Source: JASFWK01 sp050049355 | GTDB taxonomy: Bacteria; Chloroflexota; Anaerolineae; B4-G1; DUEL01 | NCBI GenBank assembly: GCA_050049355.1 | Contig: JASFWK010000081.1 | Coordinates: forward strand, 1 to 9,574 | Length of the DNA: 9,574 bases | Direction: 5' to 3' | Part shown: in pieces, positions 1 to 5,861 of the stretch | Layout of the letters: each line of letters begins with the position of its first letter | Numbering within the stretch: position 1 is the stretch's first letter | The notes under the pieces: generated by a model | Seen by the model: the letters and a program-made list of their open reading frames with translations, nothing else | Database searches by the model: none | What the model was told of the DNA's origin: nothing | Translations under genes and position numbers: made by a program

Positions 1-848
1 GTGGTCCCGTAGGCTATTACCAGCGTGTCCGCTTCCTCTACCCCATCCTCTTCGTAGAGTAGTATATCGGACAAGCTCCGCGTGATCTTGCGGAAGATCC
101 GCTCCAGCCAGGGGTTCACTTCGTCCAGTCGGTTGGTCGGATAGCCCCGTTCGTCGTGGTGGAGGCCGGTGATGTGGTAGCGGTACCCCTCGCCGAAGGG
201 GATCAGCGGTGGGACGTCAGAAGGGAATTTCTCGTAGGGTTTATACCACTCGGGTGGGACCAGTGTCTCCGACCGCTCCACCCGCTCAACGCCATCGTAG
301 TCGGGGAGCTCCACGCCCTCCCGCATGTGACCGATTACCTCATCCATCAGCAGGATGACGGGCGTGCGGTACCGTTCGGCGAAGTTGAAGGCTGTCATGG
401 TCAGCTCGAAGGTCTCCCACACCGAGGAAGGGCACAAGGCGATGATGGGGTGATCGCCGTGGGTTCCCCAGCGGGCCTGCATCACATCCCCTTGGGAGGG
501 GCTGGTCGGGCGGCCAGTGGATGGCCCCAGCCGCTGTACGTCCACAATCACGCACGGAACCTCCGTCATTGCCGCATAGCCGAGATTCTCCTGCATCAGG
601 CTGAAGCCAGGTCCGGAGGTGGCCGTCATTGCCTTGGCACCGCCCACCGAGGCGCCGATGACAGCGGCGATGGACGCGATCTCGTCCTCCATCTGAATGA
701 AGACTCCCCCCACTTGAGGTAGGCGGCGGGAAAGGACTTCCGCGATCTCTGTGGCCGGTGTGATCGGGTAGCCAGCGAAGAAGCGGCAGCCCGCCGCGAT
801 TGCTCCTTCAGCACAGGCTTCATCTCCCTGCATCAGTACCGAAGTCAT
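1..848 (-). CDS. korA: 2-oxoacid:ferredoxin oxidoreductase, alpha subunit (partial)
   Basis: This gene encodes the alpha subunit of a CoA-dependent 2-oxoacid:ferredoxin oxidoreductase, which decarboxylates a 2-oxoacid to an acyl-CoA and passes electrons to ferredoxin in the cytoplasm. The first 282 residues are visible; the C-terminus lies beyond the left edge. I see GYPITP at residues 26-31, MEDEIAS at 53-59, TSGPGF at 77-82 and QRLGPSTGRPT at 105-115, all hallmarks of the pyrimidine-binding/TPP half of the family. The protein begins directly with this domain, so no gamma domain is fused at the N-terminus, as in the KorA-type four-subunit enzymes. The ATG at 848-846 overlaps the ferredoxin stop in an ATGA (4 bases). 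An AGGAGG at 858-853 lies inside the ferredoxin's Glu-rich tail, so the two genes are probably translationally coupled. Substrate (2-oxoglutarate, pyruvate or branched chain) cannot be decided here; the kor symbol is by best resemblance. Confidence 0.9.
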   Translation of the reverse strand, partial: MTSVLMQGDEACAEGAIAAGCRFFAGYPITPATEIAEVLSRRLPQVGGVFIQMEDEIASIAAVIGASVGGAKAMTATSGPGFSLMQENLGYAAMTEVPCVIVDVQRLGPSTGRPTSPSQGDVMQARWGTHGDHPIIALCPSSVWETFELTMTAFNFAERYRTPVILLMDEVIGHMREGVELPDYDGVERVERSETLVPPEWYKPYEKFPSDVPPLIPFGEGYRYHITGLHHDERGYPTNRLDEVNPWLERIFRKITRSLSDILLYEEDGVEEADTLVIAYGT

Positions 849-1123
849 TCTTCCTCCTCCGGCTCAAACTCGGTCACGAAGATAGCGAAGTCGGGGCAGT
901 GGACTTCACACCAGCGGCAGGCGGTGCACTGCTCTGGATGGGCGACGACGACCTGCCCGGTCTCCGTCTGCTCCAGCACTTCTTTCGGGCAGAACTCGAC
1001 ACAGAGGCCACAGCCCTTGCACCAGTTGGGAAAGAGTGTGACCTGTCCTCGCCGTTTCCTCGTGGTCTTCTTCTCATCAGCGACGGCCTCATCGACTGCC
1101 GTCTCTGTTGCCTCACTTGACAT
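845..1123 (-). CDS. korD: 2x[4Fe-4S] ferredoxin subunit of 2-oxoacid:ferredoxin oxidoreductase
   Basis: A 92-residue bacterial-type ferredoxin, the likely delta subunit that collects electrons from the oxidoreductase encoded by the next gene. Two complete cluster motifs are visible: C35-x2-C38-x2-C41-x3-C45-P and C66-x2-C69-x2-C72-x3-C76-P. A charged, low-complexity N-terminal stretch (residues 1-26, ending in a K/R-rich patch) precedes the fold, and the tail ends in EPEEEE. The ATG at 1123-1121 has an AGGAGG at 1139-1134, ten bases upstream. The 4-base ATGA overlap with the alpha subunit shows a shared operon, with the delta gene first. The codons of the acidic tail double as the next gene's Shine-Dalgarno sequence. 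Assignment as a ferredoxin is secure; the subunit name follows from the neighbour. Confidence 0.92.
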   Translation of the reverse strand: MSSEATETAVDEAVADEKKTTRKRRGQVTLFPNWCKGCGLCVEFCPKEVLEQTETGQVVVAHPEQCTACRWCEVHCPDFAIFVTEFEPEEEE

Positions 1124-1181
1124 CTACCAAGATCCTCCTGCTGGGAAGGACGGACGCGTGCGTTTCTCAAACAGGACGACT

Positions 1182-1190
1182 ATTATACCA
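1182..1190 (-). promoter_or_regulatory. extended -10 promoter for the ferredoxin/alpha-subunit operon
   Basis: Read on the minus strand the sequence is TGGTATAAT: a perfect TATAAT at 1187-1182 with the TGn extension at 1190-1188. No convincing TTGACA is found 16-18 bases further upstream. Predicted transcription start is near 1175, giving a leader of about 50 nt to the ferredoxin ATG at 1123. A palindrome centred at about 1218.5 would sit near -44, where an activator could stand in for the missing -35 element. Confidence 0.6.
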
Positions 1191-1210
1191 CATATGTCAC
1201 ACGTCGCGAG

Positions 1211-1226
1211 TGTTCCACGTGGAAAC
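1211..1226. promoter_or_regulatory. parS-like palindrome
   Basis: The 16 bases TGTTCCACGTGGAAAC match the ParB-binding consensus TGTTnCACGTGnAACA at every fixed position except the last two, where AC replaces CA. The central 12 bases (1213-1224) form a perfect palindrome around CACGTG. The site lies in intergenic DNA. It could be a chromosomal parS for ParB/Spo0J, or an operator or activator site for the minus-strand operon, whose predicted start is about 44 bases away. Only one copy was seen in this window. Confidence 0.4.
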
Positions 1227-1232
1227 GGATCG

Positions 1233-1246
1233 CTCCAGGGCTGGAG
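1233..1246. repeat. inverted repeat CTCCAG-2-CTGGAG
   Basis: Perfect 6-base arms separated by two bases. Its centre (1239.5) is 21 bases, two helical turns, from the centre of the parS-like palindrome, so both would face the same side of the DNA. It lies in the spacer between divergently transcribed genes. No known operator was recognised. Confidence 0.35.
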
Positions 1247-1280
1247 GGCCAATGGTGCACTCCATCAACAGCCGTCAGTC

Positions 1281-1294
1281 CCTCACATATGAGG
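1281..1294. repeat. inverted repeat CCTCA-4-TGAGG
   Basis: Perfect 5-base arms with spacer CATA. It contains the 8-mer CACATATG, which also occurs at 1189-1196 next to the minus-strand -10 element. Apart from the palindromes and the two promoters, the 327-bp spacer at 1124-1450 shows no convincing gene: reading frames that cross it lack ribosome binding sites and resemble no protein family. Confidence 0.3.
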
Positions 1295-1415
1295 ACGGGG
1301 CAGATCACAATCGGCATGTGCGGGCTGATGCGGGACGCCCGACTATGCTCAAGACTCACTGCCAGGAGAGGCCCGCGAGGCTCACCACGCCCCTGTTTTT
1401 GCGGGAGGCTGACAC

Positions 1416-1444
1416 TTGGCTTGATCCCTTCTGCGTGCTAGAAT
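1416..1444 (+). promoter_or_regulatory. sigma-70 promoter of the CAP-domain gene
   Basis: TTGGCT at 1416-1421, a 17-base spacer, then TAGAAT at 1439-1444 preceded by TGC (extended -10). The expected start of transcription, six to eight bases after the -10 box, falls at about 1450-1452. This coincides with the GTG start codon at 1451, which implies a leaderless mRNA. Confidence 0.6.
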
Positions 1445-1450
1445 ACTCCC

Positions 1451-2563
1451 GTGAGGAAGGCCTATTTGACCCTGCTCCTGTTAGTCACTCTTAGTCTCCT
1501 GGCCACACCAGTGCGGGCTCAGGTGGGAGACTCCGCTGCCGAGTTCTATGCCCTGGTCAACCAGATGCGAGTGGATGCGGGGCTGGCTCCGTACGGCTGG
1601 TCCCAGGCGTTGGCTGGCTCTGCCCAAAGACACGCGGATGACCTGGCTGCCCATCAACTCGCCTCTCACACGGGATCAGATGGATCGACCCCCGCCCAGC
1701 GCGTCGCCGAGGCCGGCTACGCTGCGTGGGGAGATGGACAAGTTGTTGGGGAGAACTTCTGGAGCGGCCACGGCACTGTGGCGGACGCGTTGGACTGGTT
1801 CATGGGCGATCCCCCTCACAGGGAGAACATCCTCAGTGCCCGCTACCGAGAAGTGGGGATCGGTGTCGCCACTGACGCGGAGGGAAGCTCCTACTACGTC
1901 CTCGACTTCAGCGCGCGGCCCAATGTGTTGCCCGTCTTCATCAACGACGGGGCAGCGACGACGGAGTCCGCCCAGGTCGCCATTCGTCTGACCAACGAGG
2001 AGGCGTATCCGCAAGGACAGGGTACCACGTATGTGGGTCGGGCTCTCGAGTTCCGCATCAGCAACACCCCCGACTTTGAGGACCTGCCCTGGCAGCGGTG
2101 GGAGCCGCTGGTGGTCTGGACCCTGCCGGAGGAGGCAGGGCAGCACACCGTCTATGTCCAGCTGCGAGACGGAGCAGGGCGGACTGCTGCCTCAGCCGAC
2201 GATATCCTTCTCCTCACAGGTGAGACCACTCCCAGCCCGGCATCGCCGACGGCTACAGTTACTCCCTTGCCACCAACTCCAGCTCTCCCTCTCGGTGGGC
2301 CATCCACCCCCACATCGGTCCCCGCGGAGACGCCTGTTCCCCTTTCCTCGCCCGCTGCTGCAGCGATCTCGCCGCCCAGCCCAACATCGGCTTATGCGGC
2401 TGTGGTTACGCTGACGCCCTTTCCGACCTGGACACCTCTTCCGCCCCCTTCGTCCTCCCGCGCTTCGGAAGCCAGCGGCCCGCTGGTGGAGCTCTGTGTC
2501 TTGCAGGCGATGGCGATCCTACTAGGGGCATACCTGGCGCTCCGACGAGCGGGGGCACAATGA
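1451..2563 (+). CDS. secreted, membrane-anchored CAP/SCP-domain (YkwD-like) protein
   Basis: A 370-residue exported protein. Residues 1-23 form a signal peptide (MRK, a Leu-rich core, then VRA before Q24). Residues 31-155 form a CAP/SCP domain with NQMRVDAGLAP, H73, GEN at 100-102 and H123-R; H73, E101, H123 and probably E134 fit the family's His/Glu cavity. Residues about 160-255 look like a beta-sandwich domain. A Pro/Ser/Thr-rich linker (about 257-341) leads to one membrane helix (about 346-365) and a short RRAGAQ tail. The protein should therefore be displayed outside the cell, tethered by its C-terminus. Bacterial CAP proteins are of mostly unknown activity, so no reaction is claimed. 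The start must be the GTG at 1451: an in-frame TAG lies at 1439-1441, and later ATGs would remove the signal peptide. No Shine-Dalgarno sequence is visible. It is a single-gene unit, convergent with the envelope operon. Confidence 0.9.
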   Translation: MRKAYLTLLLLVTLSLLATPVRAQVGDSAAEFYALVNQMRVDAGLAPYGWSQALAGSAQRHADDLAAHQLASHTGSDGSTPAQRVAEAGYAAWGDGQVVGENFWSGHGTVADALDWFMGDPPHRENILSARYREVGIGVATDAEGSSYYVLDFSARPNVLPVFINDGAATTESAQVAIRLTNEEAYPQGQGTTYVGRALEFRISNTPDFEDLPWQRWEPLVVWTLPEEAGQHTVYVQLRDGAGRTAASADDILLLTGETTPSPASPTATVTPLPPTPALPLGGPSTPTSVPAETPVPLSSPAAAAISPPSPTSAYAAVVTLTPFPTWTPLPPPSSSRASEASGPLVELCVLQAMAILLGAYLALRRAGAQ

Positions 2564-2565
2564 AA

Positions 2566-2596
2566 GGCCGGACTCCCTATGAGAGGGAGCCCGGCC
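2566..2596 (-). terminator. terminator-like hairpin between convergent genes
   Basis: The arms GGCCGG/CCGGCC (2566-2571 with 2591-2596) and CTCCCT/AGGGAG (2573-2578 with 2584-2589) enclose a five-base loop (2579-2583). The one non-paired position (2572/2590) is A-C in a plus-strand RNA but a U-G wobble in a minus-strand RNA, so the 13-bp stem is complete only on the minus transcript. Minus-strand RNA then reads UUUCAUUG, a weak U tract. The hairpin probably ends the sigma-factor operon and may also serve the CAP gene, whose stop codon is at 2561-2563. Confidence 0.65.
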
Positions 2597-2633
2597 GATG
2601 CGACCGCGCAGCCCGCTGGTGTGACTTGCTGCG

Positions 2634-3617
2634 CTAGGTACTCGCTTCTAGTTCCCTAGCAGCTGGCGCGGCTGGGTACTCCTCGGTGCCGAAGCGGGTC
2701 AGCACCACTGCGCCCAGCCCCACGCAGGCGACCAAGAAGCTCACCATCCATCCAACGCACAAAATCAGGTTAAGCAAGCTGCTCAGAAGAGTGAGGAGAG
2801 CGCCCCCCAGCGCGGCCGACCAGAAAGGGTTGACCCGGCGATCGGTCAGAGCGCCCAGCACCCGCTTACCGACCTGGATGCCCAGGGCGGCCCACCCGAA
2901 GACGGCCGCCATTACGACCGCAAACGCCACCAGCAGCGCCGCCGGAGATAGACAGATCGTCACCAGCAATCCCAGGATCGCCACAATGGCGATGACCACT
3001 GTCAGAACTCCTACTCCCAGGGAGGGGAGCAGGGAACGGATGCTGGTCTCGCCTGTCCGCTCGGCAGGTCGGGGCCACAGAACTGCAACCAGCGCTGTCA
3101 GCATGGCCATCAGTACCAGCCGTCCCACCGCAAGCAGGACGGCGAGCGGCCAATAGGGGACCCCCCAGATGCGGGGCACTGCGCGAACGGCAATGGGGCC
3201 AGTCCACCTCCAGGATCTGCCGGCCAAGCCTATGACCTCGCGCTGCCCCACCTGGGCTCCTTCCTCCTCTCGCACCTCTCCACCGACCGCGGCCAGACTT
3301 CCCTCCACGACCGCCGTCCCGGCCAGGTGGACGTCGCCGCCGAAGACCACCAGGTCTCCATCTACTCGACCTGCTACCTCAACGTCGCCGCCCCAGGCCA
3401 CCACATCGCCCCTCACCTCACTTTCGGCCTCCAGGGTCACCGAGCCTGCGAAGACGACCAGGTCTCCATCCAGTACCTCCCCGGCCGGAAGGGTGAAGTC
3501 CTCCGCGAAGATCACTTGGCCATCAGGCACACTCCCGTCGAAGGCCAGGGCCGGAGTGGCGGACGCAAGCATCGCCAGCGTTGCCAGACAGATCAAAGCG
3601 AATCGCAAACTGCGCAT
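2634..3617 (-). CDS. bactofilin-like repeat protein with signal peptide and multiple membrane helices
   Basis: A 327-residue envelope protein. Residues 1-25 form a signal peptide ending ALA before F26. Residues about 50-123 hold four repeats of 17-19 residues with the pattern GDLVVFGGDV..AG..V, the signature of right-handed beta-helix polymer-forming (bactofilin-like) domains. From about 155 onward the protein is dominated by four to five hydrophobic helices (about 157-187, 199-224, 227-255, 268-310), followed by a short acidic tail. Cytosolic bactofilins have no signal peptide and no such membrane half, so this is an exported or membrane relative; the repeat part is expected outside the membrane. 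The ATG at 3617-3615 has AGGAGGTGAA at 3630-3621. It is the last gene of the sigma-factor operon, 18 bases after the lipoprotein stop. A structural or sensory role in the envelope is inferred from context only. Confidence 0.8.
   Translation of the reverse strand: MRSLRFALICLATLAMLASATPALAFDGSVPDGQVIFAEDFTLPAGEVLDGDLVVFAGSVTLEAESEVRGDVVAWGGDVEVAGRVDGDLVVFGGDVHLAGTAVVEGSLAAVGGEVREEEGAQVGQREVIGLAGRSWRWTGPIAVRAVPRIWGVPYWPLAVLLAVGRLVLMAMLTALVAVLWPRPAERTGETSIRSLLPSLGVGVLTVVIAIVAILGLLVTICLSPAALLVAFAVVMAAVFGWAALGIQVGKRVLGALTDRRVNPFWSAALGGALLTLLSSLLNLILCVGWMVSFLVACVGLGAVVLTRFGTEEYPAAPAARELEAST
3341..3470. repeat. internal repeat encoding two beta-helix rungs
   Basis: Bases 3341-3362 and 3449-3470 are 22-mers that differ at one position and are 108 bases (36 codons) apart. 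They encode the GDLVVFAG and GDLVVFGG rungs of the bactofilin-like protein. This near-identity at DNA level, including third positions, suggests recent duplication or gene conversion of the repeat unit. Confidence 0.7.
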
Positions 3618-3635
3618 CAGTTCACCTCCTGTCGG

Positions 3636-4514
3636 TTACTCACCGACCGATTGCAGTTCCACGTTTCCCACACCAACGGTGATCTCGATGAGGAGCTCCA
3701 CGTCCGTCTCGCCGTAGGCTTCGTTGACGTAGGCATCACCGGAACGGGTCAGCCCCTCGTCTGCTTCGACGCTGCCTAGCCCTTCTGCTACCTCCACCCG
3801 CAGGCCGACATTCTCGGGGAGGCGCAGGGTCAGGGACCCCACACCGGACTCGATGGTCATTCGCGCCGATCTGGTCCAGGCACCGCTGAGATCGAGGTTC
3901 AGTGATCCTGCCCCTCCCCTCACTGTGACACGATCGGGATTGGCGTTGCCGATCCCCTCCACTCTCAGGTTGGCGGCTCCGGCCTGTATGCTCAAATCGT
4001 CCATTTGGACCGGGCTCGGTGCCCCGAACTGCACCACCAGGTCGGAGGCCCCTGTCTGCAAGGAGAGGCGTGTCAGCGCCAGGCCTGTCAGGTCGAGTTC
4101 CCCTCGAGAGGCGCCTATCTCCACGTCCATATCAAGCGGTACCTCGGGGGAGAACTGTAGATCCCACTCGTTCTTCGCACCGGACCCGGGTATCCCAACG
4201 GTTATCTCCTCATCCTGGCCCTGCTCGATCCTCAGGATCTCGTTTCGCCAGCTGACCTCGGGGGTCCATTCGGAGACGTTGGTGCGGAACTGCCCGGAGA
4301 AGAGAAGGGTGGGGTCGCCGGCGGCGAGGGTGATCTCGCCCGCACCGAAACGGATCTCTATCCGTGCTTCCTCCACCCCCTCCCTCGGGATCTCCTCCTG
4401 GAACTCCTCCATCGGTCCCACTTCTAGACGCGGTCCGATGGAGACAGCGTAGCCACATCCCGAACTGCCAAGCATCAGCAACACTAGCGTCATGATCGAA
4501 AGTGTCCTTCTCAT
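3636..4514 (-). CDS. toast-rack (LiaF/DUF4097-related) lipoprotein
   Basis: A 292-residue probable lipoprotein. A hydrophobic signal ends in S17-S18-G19-C20, an acceptable but not ideal lipobox. Residues about 34-98 (MEEFQEEIP, FGAGEITLAAG, LLFSGQF) match the toast-rack N-terminal type. From about 120 onward there are stacked short strands with recurring G-A-G/G-A-S turns (IGASRGELDL, TGASDLVVQF, AGAANLRVEG, GGAGSLNLDL, GVGSLTLRLP), typical of the LiaF-like/DUF4097 beta-solenoid. LiaF-type proteins are linked to cell-envelope stress signalling. The start ATG (4514-4512) is preceded by AGGAGGT at 4526-4520, whose bases are the last codons and stop of the anti-sigma gene, so translation is probably coupled. 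Location outside the membrane is inferred from the lipobox. The exact function is unknown; it may be an envelope-stress sensor or target. Confidence 0.82.
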   Translation of the reverse strand: MRRTLSIMTLVLLMLGSSGCGYAVSIGPRLEVGPMEEFQEEIPREGVEEARIEIRFGAGEITLAAGDPTLLFSGQFRTNVSEWTPEVSWRNEILRIEQGQDEEITVGIPGSGAKNEWDLQFSPEVPLDMDVEIGASRGELDLTGLALTRLSLQTGASDLVVQFGAPSPVQMDDLSIQAGAANLRVEGIGNANPDRVTVRGGAGSLNLDLSGAWTRSARMTIESGVGSLTLRLPENVGLRVEVAEGLGSVEADEGLTRSGDAYVNEAYGETDVELLIEITVGVGNVELQSVGE

Positions 4515-4517
4515 CTC

Positions 4518-5075
4518 TTACCTCCTTCGCATGGTTTGGGTTGTGCTCAGCGGCTGCAGCCGACGGATCAGGCTCAGCCACAGCAGATTGGCCGAGAAAG
4601 CCAGGATTAGACCGCAGACAGCGACCGGAACGAGGGGGCGGGCCAGGGCTTCGATGGTGAGAGCCACGGACTTGAATAGAACTCCGGCTGCGTCGGCCAG
4701 GCGCATGGTCAGCAGGTTTAGTGCATTGGAGAAGGGTGGGAAGCTGGCGGCAAGGTACGACGCGGCCCAAGGTGCCGGGATCAATGCCAGCACGAGAGCG
4801 GCCACCCATCCCCCGGCCAGGGCCAGTCCACCCAGGACCGTCCGTCGGATTCGCCGCCGCGGATCCAGGTGGGCCAACACACGTTCCGTGAACCCCGTCT
4901 GCGGCCGCGCCATCGGAGCGCTCCCGAACAGCTGCTCCACAGCCTGGAGCTGTTCCCACTCCATCTGGCAATCCGCACAGTGGATCAGGTGTTCTTCCAG
5001 GGAGCTCTGTGCCGCTGGATCCAATGCTCCGTCTAGTGCCTGCATCATCCGCTCAACCATCCCTCTGTGCTTCAT
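4518..5075 (-). CDS. zf-HC2 (ZAS-type) membrane anti-sigma factor
   Basis: A 185-residue protein expected to bind and hold the sigma factor encoded just upstream. The N-terminal cytoplasmic region carries the zinc-binding anti-sigma motif H29-x3-C33-x2-C36. Two hydrophobic segments follow (about 79-108 and 147-170), so the stretch between them, about 40 residues, should lie outside the membrane and could sense envelope state. The ATG at 5075-5073 abuts the sigma stop codon (TAG at 5078-5076) with no bases between, and GGGGAG at 5086-5081 lies inside the sigma gene. This indicates coupled synthesis in near-equal amounts. The last codons (CGA AGG AGG TAA) serve as Shine-Dalgarno for the lipoprotein. 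How the signal releases sigma (proteolysis or redox loss of zinc) cannot be told from the sequence. Confidence 0.88.
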   Translation of the reverse strand: MKHRGMVERMMQALDGALDPAAQSSLEEHLIHCADCQMEWEQLQAVEQLFGSAPMARPQTGFTERVLAHLDPRRRIRRTVLGGLALAGGWVAALVLALIPAPWAASYLAASFPPFSNALNLLTMRLADAAGVLFKSVALTIEALARPLVPVAVCGLILAFSANLLWLSLIRRLQPLSTTQTMRRR

Positions 5076-5609
5076 CTACTCTCCCCTGTATTCAGTCAGC
5101 CAACCGGCGAGCGCCCGCCGGGCGCGATAGAGGCGGGATTTCACCGCGCTGACCGTCGTATCCAGCATCTCTGCAATCTCCTCGTAGGAACAATCGTACC
5201 AGTAGAGCAGCGTCACTGCCGCCCGATCGGTCGGCTTGAGGCACATCAACAGCCGTTGGATCCGCTCCTGGCTCTCCTTCCTCATCAGGCTTGCTTCGGG
5301 GTCGGGGCCGCCGCTCCTGTGGAACGCTTCTTTCAGCGGCAGCGTAGGGCGCCGGCGGCGGAGTCGGTCCACGCAGTGGTGGGCGGCGATGGATAGCAGC
5401 CAGGTCCGAAAGGATCTTCCTGGATCGTAGCGCTCCAAGTTCTGAAAGACCTTCAGGAAGGTCTCCTGGGCTGCGTCCTCTGCCTCCACGCGATCCCCTA
5501 GCATGCGGTAGGTCAGGTTGTACACAGAGGTCTCGTACGTTCGAACCAGGCGGGCGAATGCCGCCGAATCTCCCTCTCGGGCCTGTTGGATCGACCTGGC
5601 TTCTTCCAT
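5076..5609 (-). CDS. ECF (sigma-70 group 4) RNA polymerase sigma factor
   Basis: A 177-residue extracytoplasmic-function sigma factor with only regions 2 and 4. Region 2 covers about 18-88 and includes DAAQETFLKVF (45-55) and FRTWLLSIA followed by an Arg-rich stretch (DRLRRRR). Region 4 (about 115-168) carries the helix-turn-helix YEEIAEMLDTTVSAVKSRLYRARRAL-type sequence that reads the -35 element. It heads an operon with its anti-sigma factor, a lipoprotein and a bactofilin-like protein, which suggests a cell-envelope response regulon. The ATG at 5609-5607 is the only in-frame start that keeps region 2 whole, yet no good Shine-Dalgarno sequence precedes it; the nearest purine run (GGGAG) is about 16 bases away. 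A strong sigma-70 promoter lies about 300 bases upstream. The signal and regulon are unknown. Confidence 0.93.
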   Translation of the reverse strand: MEEARSIQQAREGDSAAFARLVRTYETSVYNLTYRMLGDRVEAEDAAQETFLKVFQNLERYDPGRSFRTWLLSIAAHHCVDRLRRRRPTLPLKEAFHRSGGPDPEASLMRKESQERIQRLLMCLKPTDRAAVTLLYWYDCSYEEIAEMLDTTVSAVKSRLYRARRALAGWLTEYRGE

Positions 5610-5631
5610 ATGTCGGCCGGTACGACTCCCA

Positions 5632-5793
5632 CTATTTACTACGCAATTCCACCCCGAAGGGTTGCATGTTCTCCACGGCGATTGACGCAGTGGTGCCGAA
5701 AACCAGCGCGTTCACGTCGCTCTGGGCGATCGCCATCAACTTCTGTCGTCCGGTCGATGGACCAGACGACAACCTGGGCGGTGGAGGGGGCAT
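5632..5793 (-). CDS. possible 53-codon leader ORF upstream of the sigma factor
   Basis: A short open frame from ATG at 5793-5791 to TAG at 5634-5632, ending 22 bases before the sigma-factor start, inside the predicted leader. The N-terminus is Pro-rich (MPPPPPRLSSG). A second ATG at 5736-5734 would give a 34-residue product starting MAIAQSDVNALVFGTTASIA. From there on the codons have strongly GC-biased third positions, as in the neighbouring real genes. I do not recognise the peptide, and ribosome binding sites are weak for both starts. It may be a translated leader peptide that sets sigma translation (the sigma gene lacks its own good Shine-Dalgarno), a small protein, or chance. Confidence 0.35.
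   Translation of the reverse strand: MPPPPPRLSSGPSTGRQKLMAIAQSDVNALVFGTTASIAVENMQPFGVELRSK
5744..5771 (-). ncRNA. 12-bp hairpin in the sigma-operon leader RNA
   Basis: Read on the minus strand, bases 5771-5760 pair with 5755-5744 around a CAUC loop. Eleven pairs are Watson-Crick and one is U-G; on the plus strand the same position is a C-A mismatch, so the full stem exists only in the minus-strand RNA. No U tract follows, so it is not a simple terminator. It lies within the possible leader ORF, just ahead of that ORF's internal ATG at 5736. A regulatory or stabilising role is inferred. Confidence 0.5.
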
Positions 5794-5846
5794 CAGGGAA
5801 CCCCAATCCCTCGCGCAGGGTGGAAGGTGTAACCTGGCCGGTCGCC

Positions 5847-5861
5847 GCTGACCTCGTCAGC
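5847..5861 (-). repeat. short inverted repeat GCTGAC-3-GTCAGC in the sigma-operon leader
   Basis: Perfect 6-base arms with a 3-base loop, about 45-60 nt downstream of the predicted transcription start of the sigma operon. It could form a small leader hairpin or be a binding site for a dimeric regulator. No family was recognised. Confidence 0.35.

Noticed and set aside
1108..1494. 128-codon plus-strand frame across the 1124-1450 spacer
   Set aside because: It overlaps the ferredoxin leader and the CAP signal peptide, has no ribosome binding site and shows a random-looking composition rich in His, Thr and Arg.
1676..2414. Long frames antisense or out of frame within the CAP-domain gene
   Set aside because: These are composition shadows of a GC-rich gene. 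The in-frame CAP product has a signal peptide, domain motifs and an anchor.
3169..3779. Plus-strand frames opposite the bactofilin-like and lipoprotein genes
   Set aside because: They are Thr/Ser/Pro-rich translations of the antisense of repeat-encoding DNA, without start signals.
5621..5650. Possible ECF-type autoregulatory promoter (GGAATT ... GTCGTA, minus strand) just upstream of the sigma gene
   Set aside because: The spacing of 18-19 bases and the sequence fit known ECF patterns only loosely. The predicted leader would be only a few bases, so it is too weak to annotate.
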